NCBI GenBank assembly: GCA_003511845.1
Contig: DOIV01000227.1
Location: forward strand, 1-5,718
DNA length: 5,718 nt
Source: Flavobacteriaceae bacterium
Lineage (GTDB): Bacteria > Bacteroidota > Bacteroidia > Flavobacteriales > Flavobacteriaceae
Direction: 5' to 3'
Positions 1 to 5,718 of the stretch are shown one piece after another; within the stretch, counting starts at the first letter, position 1; every line of letters begins with the position of its first letter. The notes beneath the pieces are model-generated. The model was not told the origin of the DNA and did not search any database. It saw only the letters and a list, made by a program, of their open reading frames with translations. Made by a program: the position numbers and the translations under genes.

Positions 1-46
1 GTTTAGTGTTTTATTGAAAAACGACTAGAAACACCTTATAACTATC

Positions 47-673
47 TTAAAAACTCACTTTTAAAATTGGTGATAAATAAACAGTCTCCGCCCCATCTAA
101 TGTATAAACCATTTTACCTCTTAACCCTAATTCTAAATATTCTCTAATAGGAAAATAATAGTCTAAAGATAAAGACAAACCTAGATTATCTGCTCGTTGT
201 TTGTCATTGTTCAATGCATAAATTTGGTTTACCCCATCAATATTAAACCTAAGAGTATTTAAATATGTTTGAAAATAAAAAACACCTAACGTTAAGTGAA
301 ACTTGTTTTTAAATTGTTTTCTAAAGTGAACCTCATAAAAATTCTTTTGCCTACTTATTCTGTAATTATCAAAACTTAAACCAGAATTTGACACAGTTGA
401 TAAAATATTTTTATCTATATTTTTTACATGTAATTGTTTTGTAAAAGCAACACCAATAAATCTATTTTTTGGTAAAGCATAATCTAATCCAAACTCCATA
501 ACAGAGCCAAACATAGGCCCGCTTAAATCAACTGAAAAACTTGCTTCTGCTTCATAAAAACTATCATAAGACAAACCATACACAGCAGTTACTTCATAAC
601 GATTACCTTTATGTTGTTGTGAAAATGTTAATACTGTAAATTTCAATGCTAAAATTAAAAATAAATACTTCAT
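47..673 (-). CDS. Small exported protein, probable outer-membrane beta-barrel
   Basis: The protein has 208 residues and starts at an ATG. Residues 1-18 form a Sec signal peptide: Lys2, a hydrophobic core, then TFS followed by QQ, a cleavage pattern common in Bacteroidota. The mature part has many short stretches of alternating hydrophobic and polar residues rich in Tyr, Phe and Gly (for example around residues 26-34, 90-125 and 163-205), separated by charged or Asn-rich turns. It ends in KVSF, and a C-terminal Phe is typical of outer-membrane barrels. About 200 residues would fit a barrel of roughly 8-10 strands. No enzymatic motif is visible and I do not recognise the family. The gene lies 10 bp downstream of another barrel-like gene on the same strand, so the two are probably co-transcribed. 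A porin, adhesin or assembly role cannot be told apart from sequence alone. Confidence 0.75.
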   Translation of the reverse strand: MKYLFLILALKFTVLTFSQQHKGNRYEVTAVYGLSYDSFYEAEASFSVDLSGPMFGSVMEFGLDYALPKNRFIGVAFTKQLHVKNIDKNILSTVSNSGLSFDNYRISRQKNFYEVHFRKQFKNKFHLTLGVFYFQTYLNTLRFNIDGVNQIYALNNDKQRADNLGLSLSLDYYFPIREYLELGLRGKMVYTLDGAETVYLSPILKVSF

Positions 674-683
674 GTTTTTTAGA

Positions 684-1361
684 TTAGAATTTTATACCAA
701 AAATAATGGCAATATTATAATAATTAGGAATTTCAGGAGTTGAATTGAATTTTTTATCAGATAATTGAGAAAAATGAGCATTCAAATCTAAACCAATAAT
801 ATAATTTTTTGTTAAAGAATAATTAGTTTGAATACCTGGGCCAATAAAGAAACTTGAAAAACTATCTTCAAGTAAAGAACTTTCATATGAATAAATCTCT
901 TCAGTTTGTGGATTATAATTAAAATCTTCCACTTCAAATATTGATGCTTTTGAAAAGAAATACCCTAAAGAAAAATTAAATGAAAAAAACCACTTTTTAT
1001 TATTAATAAAAGCATAATGTATTTTTGCACCCAAAGAGTGCGTATAAATATCAGACCAAGCAGAATTTGAAATTATACTATATCCCTTTTGTGATAAAAG
1101 ATATCTCTTTAACTTAATTTTATCATTAAAAAAAACAGGGTAACTATTACTTTTAGCAAAAGTATAAAATGGCTCATAAGCAAAATTTTCAGCAAATCTA
1201 TTCTGAAAATTAACCGAAACTGAAAAAGTATTTAAATTTTTATTGAGATCTGGATACCACGGCTTACCAATAGTAACAAAAATAACCTTACGTTTATTGA
1301 TTTCTTGACAAGAAAAAATAGTGCTTTTGAATAAAAAAATAAAAAATAAGAGTACTTTCAT
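684..1361 (-). CDS. Small exported protein, probable outer-membrane beta-barrel
   Basis: The protein has 225 residues from an ATG at 1361. The N-terminus (MKVLLFF, a hydrophobic run to about residue 17, then SCQE) is a signal peptide. Cys18 follows I-F-S, and Phe at -2 is a poor lipobox residue, so ordinary signal peptidase I cleavage is more likely than lipidation. The mature protein is rich in aromatic residues and alternates as amphipathic strands do (about residues 26-32, 44-70, 108-138, 170-200). It ends with an aromatic, hydrophobic strand closing in GIKF, again a barrel-type C-terminal Phe. It is the first gene of a probable two-gene unit with the barrel-like gene at 47-673. The upstream gap of 81 bp to the broken lipoprotein gene contains a terminator-like hairpin, which suggests this pair has its own promoter. 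No family was recognised. A non-barrel periplasmic protein is possible but less likely. Confidence 0.75.
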   Translation of the reverse strand: MKVLLFFIFLFKSTIFSCQEINKRKVIFVTIGKPWYPDLNKNLNTFSVSVNFQNRFAENFAYEPFYTFAKSNSYPVFFNDKIKLKRYLLSQKGYSIISNSAWSDIYTHSLGAKIHYAFINNKKWFFSFNFSLGYFFSKASIFEVEDFNYNPQTEEIYSYESSLLEDSFSSFFIGPGIQTNYSLTKNYIIGLDLNAHFSQLSDKKFNSTPEIPNYYNIAIIFGIKF

Positions 1362-1369
1362 TTTTATGT

Positions 1370-1377
1370 CAAATTTA
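1370..1377 (-). promoter_or_regulatory. Possible Bacteroidota -7 promoter element
   Basis: On the minus strand these bases read TAAATTTG, an exact match to the Bacteroidota -7 consensus TAnnTTTG, 8 nt before the ATG at 1361. A matching -33 TTTG is not clear: the nearest candidate is an imperfect CTTG about 15 nt upstream, which is short for the usual spacing. If used, the transcript would be nearly leaderless. In such AT-rich DNA this match could be chance. Confidence 0.28.
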
Positions 1378-1379
1378 AT

Positions 1380-1420
1380 AATAAAATCTGAACAAGTATA
1401 TTTTATGTTCAGATTTTATT
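1380..1420 (-). terminator. Terminator-like hairpin after the lipoprotein gene
   Basis: Bases 1380-1394 and 1406-1420 are perfect reverse complements (15 bp) around an 11-nt loop. The structure begins 22 nt after the stop codon of the minus-strand lipoprotein gene. The distal arm and what follows are T-rich in the minus direction (ATTTTATTATT), as expected of an intrinsic terminator. It would separate the lipoprotein transcript from the two barrel-like genes. The stem is AT-rich, so its strength is uncertain. Confidence 0.55.
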
Positions 1421-1442
1421 GCTTAGTTGTAAATTATATCTT

Positions 1443-2830
1443 TTAAGGAGTTAGATCAGTATGCCAAAATTTCATGTAATAATCAACAATATCAACTCTT
1501 TTCATATTGTAACTAACACCATTGTCAGATTTAGTTTTTCCAGTTATTCCATTCCCAACAATTGTTGATAAAATAAACCTTCTAGACATCTCTGATTTAG
1601 TCCTATACTTTGCATTATCCTCTCTTAATGTAACTTTTGTTGATGTTGTTACTTCTGTCGTAGGTTTAACATTACCTTGTGCATCTATTTTAAGCCCTGA
1701 TTTCACACTCACAGTAGTCTCTCCGCTTCCAAGCCAATGATGTCTAGAAAAAACAGCCATAACTTGTGTGTTTTCAGACATGTTCCAATCGGGATCAAAT
1801 TCTGCATCAAAAGTTACCCATCGTAATTTTCTTTTTAAATATTTTCTTTTAATACGAATTTTTTTAACAGGAAATGCTTTTGCACCTGCAACTAAAATTC
1901 CTTTTTCTCTAATTATTGTGCCATCAGGAGACCCTCTAAGAAAAGATAATTTTAGGTGAGTTCCTCCAAAACGCATCCAACGAGTACCATTTACTCTAAT
2001 TGCAGGAATTCTAGCAGAAATAATATCATTTTCAGGAACTAAATTGTGATTTACATTATAGGTTAGTAATTTTGGACTACCCGTATATGGCGGTAAATCC
2101 GATATTGGATCTCCATCATCCCAATCACATGGCCTACCTGGCAAATCACAATCATCAATTGGAGCAATTATAAAAACAGGATTATCATCTATAAAATCGT
2201 TATTTATATTCTCTTTAATTATATACCTCTCTGAATTTGATTTAAACTGAAAACTTTCATTTGTTTTAGAACCATTTAATGGGTCATAGGATACATAATA
2301 TTGATTAACAGCATTGGTGTTGTTTTCAAAATCTTCATCAGACGGATAAAAAATTTGTAATTCTTTATCTACTAAAAGTTTTGCTAAATCATCTGCAATA
2401 CTTGAAGGTGTAGATTTCTTTACTAGATCAGTATCTATTACTAAATTTTTACTTAGTGAGGTATATAACTCTTGATTGTTTTTAAATTCTTCAAACAAAG
2501 CATTCTTAAAAATATTTTTTGAATCTTTTGATTTGTTTAGAAATTGAATACTTTAATTTCATCTTTTTTAAGTTTTTCTTTTTCATCAAGTAAAAATGCG
2601 AAACTAACCATATCACCATCTTGTTCTATTTGTTTCATTTTTGATAGAACATCTTTTTTTACTTCATTATTAGATATTAATTTTCCAAATAAAATAGATG
2701 TTTCTCGAAGTATTTTCTGATCTTCTGTCGATTATAGCTTCAAAACACCTATATCATCTTCACTTTTTGTACAAGATGCAATAAGCACTAAAGACATTAT
2801 CCCTAAAAAAGGGATTTTAAAATTTTTCAT
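1443..2830 (-). pseudogene. Interrupted lipoprotein gene (nonsense codon plus frameshift)
   Basis: The ATG at 2830 opens MKNFKIPFLGIMSLVLIASC, a lipoprotein signal peptide with lipobox I-A-S-Cys20, followed by TKSEDD, an acidic stretch that could act as a surface-export signal. Codon 33 is TAA (2732-2734). The same frame then continues without a stop for 64 codons of helix-like, Lys/Glu-rich sequence to a TAA at 2537-2539. The protein resumes in another frame. Inserting one A in the AAA at 2552-2554 joins Lys93 to SIQFLNKSKDSKN and then to the 351-codon C-terminal frame. Repaired, the product is 462 residues. The span of 1388 nt is one base short of a multiple of three, which agrees. The C-terminal part contains an acidic patch with two Cys (CDLPGRPCDWDDGD), a beta-rich section with many Trp and Arg/Lys, and ends at HTDLTP. 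I do not recognise the family. The long C-terminal frame has no ATG near its start and no signal peptide, so it is unlikely to make an exported product alone. Sequencing error is an alternative to true decay. Confidence 0.8.
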
Positions 2831-2840
2831 AATTCTTGAA

Positions 2841-2880
2841 GGTTAAAATGTTATTATAAAATAACACTATTGGTTAAAAT
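2841..2880. repeat. Paired 9-bp direct repeats flanking a small palindrome
   Basis: GGTTAAAAT occurs at 2841-2849 and again at 2872-2880, a spacing of 31 bp or about three helical turns. Between them 2850-2865 is an inverted repeat (GTTATT, 4-nt gap, AATAAC). The cluster lies 10-50 bp upstream of the lipoprotein start, where an operator would be expected. No regulator is encoded in the window, so this is only a candidate binding site. Confidence 0.4.
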
Positions 2881-2969
2881 AATCCTTAATTTATTTTAAG
2901 TCATTTAAGTTTATGACCGTTAATTGTAATTACTCTACAAATCTCACCATATTAATCCTACCAGTCAAT

Positions 2970-3002
2970 ACCCTAAAAGTTCTAAATTAGAACTTTTAGG
3001 GT
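2970..3002. repeat. Perfect 15-bp inverted repeat with 3-nt loop
   Basis: The left arm ACCCTAAAAGTTCTA (2970-2984) and the right arm TAGAACTTTTAGGGT (2988-3002) are exact reverse complements with a 3-nt spacer. The structure would be a stable hairpin. No T-tract follows immediately on either strand, and it lies between divergent gene starts, where a terminator is not expected. It ends 62 bp before the racemase-like ATG. An operator palindrome, a leader hairpin or a remnant of a small repeat element are all possible. Confidence 0.7.
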
Positions 3003-3064
3003 GTACTAAAGTTTAATGTTTTTTGCAATTGTGATTAAATATATCTAGTTCTACTGCGAATTTT

Positions 3065-4606
3065 ATGAAAAAATTAAATTTACTATTTACAACTTTTACA
3101 ATACTATTACTTGTTGGATGCAAAGAAAAGTTACAAGAGAAAGAAGTTACACAATATGCTATAAAAAAAGGTGATATCGTTAATACTATTATTAATGATG
3201 AAGATGATTATTATCATATCAATTTTAGTTCGTATCCAAGTAATGATAAAACTTTACCAATTGGTGTTTTCGATTCTGGAACTGGCGGATTAACCGTGTT
3301 AAAAGCTATTGTAAATTACGACCAAAATCAAAACGAATCCCTTGAAAAAGGAAGTGATGGAGTATTAGATTTTAATAAAGAATCTTTTATTTATCTAGGC
3401 GACCAAGCGAATATGCCTTATGGTAATTATTCAAAAGAAAACAAAGTAGATTTATTAAAAGAACACATTATTAAAGATGCACAATTCTTATTAGGAAGTA
3501 AGTATTATTCAAACACAGAAGACACTTATGTTAATACGGATAAGAAACCCATAAAAGTCTTAGTGATTGCATGTAATACGGCAACTGCTTATGGTAAAGA
3601 ATACATAGAAGAATTTTTGCTAAAAGCCAATTCAGATATAAAAGTTATTGGCGTTATAGATGCAGGCGTAAGAGGTGTTTTAGAAAGTCTTAAAAAAGAT
3701 GAAGATGCTATTATTGGTGTATTAGCAACAACAGGTACAGTTGCTTCTAAAGGCTACCATAATACCATTATAAAATTTAAAAATAAACTTGATTATACTG
3801 GTAACATTGAAGTGTTCTCTCAACGAGGAATAGGTATTGCAGAAGCTGTTGATGAAGATCCTAATTATTTCAATAAAAATTTAAAAAAACCTCGTAAAGA
3901 TTATAAAGGTCCGGGTTTGGATGGCGATGTGCAAATTGATAAAACGCTTTTTGATATTTATAATTTCGATTTTGATAATAATAAAATGTTATGCGATACT
4001 GAAAAATCAGATGATTGCTCTATACTTCAAATTAACGATGCTCAAAATTATGTACGTTACCATTTAGTGACCTTGTTGGAGAAAATCCGTAAATCAAAAA
4101 CTACGAATAAATTAAAATCTATTATTTTAGGCTGTACACATTATCCATATTTGACCGATGAAATCAGTTTAATTTTAAAAGAGTTGTACAGTTATAAAGG
4201 TAAAGATGGACAATATTTGTACAGAAAATTTATGGTTGAAAATATTAATTTAATTGACCCTGCTGTTGATACAGCTAAAGAATTGCATGAATATTTAAAA
4301 AAAGAAGCTTTATTTAATCTTAATGGTAACATAAAGGATAGTGAATTCTATATTAGTGTAGTTAATAAAGACAATGGTAACAATAAAATTGATGAACAAG
4401 GACGCTTTCCTTACGATTATAAATATGGTAGAAATGCTGGTGAAATTCAAGAATATGTAAAAGTGGTGCCGTTTAGCAGAAATAATATTTCTGATGATAT
4501 CTTAACACGTTTTCAAGAACAAATACCTTATGTATATCAGCTGATGCAAAATTTTAACGAAAATAATAGTAAAACAAAAAGTATTAAACAAAAAGATAAA
4601 ATTTAA
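3065..4606 (+). CDS. Lipoprotein-anchored glutamate/aspartate racemase (MurI-like)
   Basis: The protein has 513 residues. Residues 1-19 are a lipoprotein signal peptide ending in L-V-G-Cys19, followed by KEKLQEKE. From about residue 65 the cofactor-independent glutamate racemase core is plain: IGVFDSGTGGLTVLK (66-80, Asp70-Ser71), GDQANMPYG (112-120), VIACNTATA (167-175, catalytic Cys170), VIGVIDAGVRGVL (194-206), GVLATTGTVASKGY (218-231) and ILGCTHYPYL (354-363, Cys357 and His359), then LIDPAVDTAKEL (396-407). Both cysteines and the Asp, Asn, Thr and His that contact substrate in known MurI/RacE enzymes are present, so activity is plausible. Normal family members are cytoplasmic and about 260-290 residues. 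This one has an N-terminal spacer, about 65 extra residues between the TTGT and GCTHYP motifs (roughly 265-345, with Cys310 and Cys318), and a C-terminal extension beyond about 415. Known family members interconvert L- and D-Glu or Asp. Export suggests an extracytoplasmic substrate pool rather than the essential cell-wall precursor role. It overlaps the next gene. Confidence 0.88.
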   Translation: MKKLNLLFTTFTILLLVGCKEKLQEKEVTQYAIKKGDIVNTIINDEDDYYHINFSSYPSNDKTLPIGVFDSGTGGLTVLKAIVNYDQNQNESLEKGSDGVLDFNKESFIYLGDQANMPYGNYSKENKVDLLKEHIIKDAQFLLGSKYYSNTEDTYVNTDKKPIKVLVIACNTATAYGKEYIEEFLLKANSDIKVIGVIDAGVRGVLESLKKDEDAIIGVLATTGTVASKGYHNTIIKFKNKLDYTGNIEVFSQRGIGIAEAVDEDPNYFNKNLKKPRKDYKGPGLDGDVQIDKTLFDIYNFDFDNNKMLCDTEKSDDCSILQINDAQNYVRYHLVTLLEKIRKSKTTNKLKSIILGCTHYPYLTDEISLILKELYSYKGKDGQYLYRKFMVENINLIDPAVDTAKELHEYLKKEALFNLNGNIKDSEFYISVVNKDNGNNKIDEQGRFPYDYKYGRNAGEIQEYVKVVPFSRNNISDDILTRFQEQIPYVYQLMQNFNENNSKTKSIKQKDKI

Positions 4607-5718
4607 GATTTTTAAAAAAGTAGCACAAATATGGTTTGTTTTTTTTTCGATAGCTGCTTTTTCTCAAACAGCAACTGGAACTATTGATAATTATGTAGGA
4701 GCTATTATAGATAATGCTCCAGGTAATTCAGGAGATAACTATAATGAGCCAAACACTACTGAATTGAATACTTGGAATGACATTGTAACCAGTATATTAA
4801 GTGAAAATATTTCAACAGCAAGGACAAGTGCCAATATTATAAATTATAAGTTAACAGAGTTTACAGATACATCTATCTCTCCCAATCAAGTGTTTTATGT
4901 TTTAGAAGAGAAAAGTCCGCAGTCTAATTATTGGGGAACATATGTGTTTAGTAAAACGCCAACTAGAAATAATTTAATCATTCAAGCACCACATTCTAAA
5001 TACGACACGAATACAGGAAAACAAGCTGTTTACTGTTTTAAAAATTTGGTAGCTAAAGCTCTTTTTATCAATGGTACACATCGTTGTAATAGTAATAATT
5101 TTTCATCGTGTTCAGGTACAACAAGCGTTTGTGGTTCAAGTGATTCTTATCGTGTTTCTGATATGGCACATACAACTACTTCTATGTTTCAAAAAACAAC
5201 TGAAAATTTATTTAATGCCATTTCAAACTCTGTTTTTATACAATTACATGGTTTTGGTAAAAAATCAACAGATCCATATGTGATTATGAGTAATGGTACT
5301 CGTGAAATACCTACTATAGATTACGCAACACTAATTAAAGAAACTCTTTTAATTGAGGATAATTCGTTAACTTTTAAACTAGCTCATGTCAATACCAGTT
5401 GGAATCGGCTTATAGGGTTTACAAATACACAAGGAAGATTAATAAATAGTTCTTCTGACCATTGTAATGCATCGGCAACCACAACTTCTGGAAGATTTAT
5501 ACATATTGAGCAAGAAAAAACGAAACTAAGAGACAACGAAAATGATTGGATGAAAATGAGTAATGCTCTGAAAAATGTATTTCATAGTACATTAGGAGTT
5601 GAAGATTATGATTTAAATAAACTTATTTCTGTTTATCCGAATCCAACTTCTGGAAGAGTTTATATAAGTGGAAAACAAATTAATCATATTGAGGTATATA
5701 ATGTCTATGGTCAAAAAA
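4596..5718 (+). CDS. Secreted putative zinc amidohydrolase with T9SS sorting domain, 3' partial
   Basis: This frame is open from 4545 to the window edge and encodes a clear secreted protein, but it has no ATG, GTG or TTG before the signal peptide. I place the start at ATA 4596, where a single base change would give ATG and an 11-bp overlap with the racemase gene. ATT at 4608 is another option. Numbering from 4596, residues 1-23 are a signal peptide (KFKIFKK basic part, hydrophobic core, AFS then Q). The body holds APHSKYDTNTG (His133, Asp137), INGTHR (His162), VSDMAH (Asp189, His192), FIQLHGFG (His218) and FIHIEQ (His303, Glu305). The H-xxx-D, later HG and final IE pattern resembles zinc-dependent N-formylglutamate amidohydrolase, poly-gamma-glutamate hydrolase and carboxypeptidase-like folds. 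Several Cys suggest disulfides. SVYPNPTSGRVYIS (345-358) begins a type A T9SS sorting domain, cut at residue 374. About 45 residues are probably missing. The secretion route is well supported; the enzymatic class is tentative. Confidence 0.72.
   Translation, partial: MKFKIFKKVAQIWFVFFSIAAFSQTATGTIDNYVGAIIDNAPGNSGDNYNEPNTTELNTWNDIVTSILSENISTARTSANIINYKLTEFTDTSISPNQVFYVLEEKSPQSNYWGTYVFSKTPTRNNLIIQAPHSKYDTNTGKQAVYCFKNLVAKALFINGTHRCNSNNFSSCSGTTSVCGSSDSYRVSDMAHTTTSMFQKTTENLFNAISNSVFIQLHGFGKKSTDPYVIMSNGTREIPTIDYATLIKETLLIEDNSLTFKLAHVNTSWNRLIGFTNTQGRLINSSSDHCNASATTTSGRFIHIEQEKTKLRDNENDWMKMSNALKNVFHSTLGVEDYDLNKLISVYPNPTSGRVYISGKQINHIEVYNVYGQK

Larger units (their letters stand above)
2831..3064. other. 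Divergent intergenic region
   Basis: This stretch of 234 bp separates the minus-strand lipoprotein gene from the plus-strand racemase-like gene and must hold the promoters of both. It contains the direct-repeat/palindrome cluster at 2841-2880 and the strong hairpin at 2970-3002. I found no convincing full -33/-7 promoter pair for either direction and no open frame worth calling. Confidence 0.7.

Noticed and set aside
6..34. Weak inverted repeat (GTGTTT/AAACAC) after the leftmost gene as a terminator
   Set aside because: It has only 6 bp of stem with a 17-nt loop, so support is insufficient.
1522..1740. Plus-strand open frame of 72 codons
   Set aside because: It lies fully antisense to the better-supported lipoprotein frame, has no signal or domain, and its composition is what the antisense of that gene would give.
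1768..1959. Plus-strand open frame of 63 codons
   Set aside because: It is antisense to the lipoprotein gene, with no recognisable feature.
3022..3053. TTTG / TAGTTCTA pair as promoter of the racemase gene
   Set aside because: The spacing (20 nt) fits, but the -7 part matches only four of six consensus positions, so it is not distinguishable from chance in this AT-rich region.
3065..4606. Annotation as the housekeeping cytoplasmic murI
   Set aside because: The lipobox, the doubled length and the export context argue against the standard role, so no murI symbol was assigned.
4590..4612. Programmed +1 frameshift fusing the racemase to the hydrolase
   Set aside because: The A-rich stretch could slip, but the downstream frame has its own signal peptide, which makes no sense inside a fusion. 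Loss of a start codon is simpler.
4631..4687. ATG at 4631 as start of the secreted hydrolase
   Set aside because: It is in a different frame and reaches TGA after 18 codons. It would also omit the basic part of the signal peptide.
5071..5283. Plus-strand open frame of 70 codons rich in Val and Ile
   Set aside because: It is an out-of-frame shadow inside the secreted hydrolase frame, which has coherent motifs, a signal peptide and a T9SS domain.

Overview
The window looks like a piece of a low-GC Bacteroidota chromosome, most likely a flavobacterium. It is strongly AT-rich. It carries two lipoprotein signal peptides, two small outer-membrane barrel-like proteins ending in Phe, and a C-terminal type IX secretion (T9SS) sorting motif of the YPNP type. 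No RNA gene, insertion sequence or CRISPR array is visible. Every product appears to be exported, so this is a cell-envelope or surface locus.

Left part (minus strand). Two adjacent genes (684-1361, then 47-673, 10 bp apart) encode small signal-peptide proteins that look like outer-membrane beta-barrels. Upstream of them, behind a hairpin that looks like a terminator (1380-1420), lies a broken lipoprotein gene (1443-2830). It reads as one 462-residue lipoprotein if a TAA nonsense codon (2732-2734) and a missing A near 2552-2554 are repaired. Only its C-terminal 351 residues stand as a long open frame.

Centre. A divergent intergenic region (2831-3064) holds a perfect 15-bp-stem hairpin (2970-3002) and a pair of 9-bp direct repeats flanking a short palindrome next to the lipoprotein start.

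Right part (plus strand). The 513-residue gene at 3065-4606 is an unusual lipoprotein. After a lipobox (Cys19) it carries a complete glutamate/aspartate racemase (MurI-like) core with both catalytic cysteines. Overlapping its end is a long reading frame with no ATG, GTG or TTG start before its signal peptide. It runs from about 4596 off the end of the window. It encodes a secreted protein with conserved HxxxD, QLHGF and HIE motifs, suggestive of a zinc-dependent amidohydrolase/carboxypeptidase-like fold, followed by a T9SS sorting domain cut by the window edge.

The most interesting hypothesis is that the last two genes form an extracellular pair. A secreted hydrolase would release glutamate or other acidic amino acids from a polymer or peptide, and a membrane-anchored racemase would interconvert their stereoisomers outside the cytoplasm. 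The racemase assignment is well supported by motifs. The hydrolase class and the joint pathway are inference.
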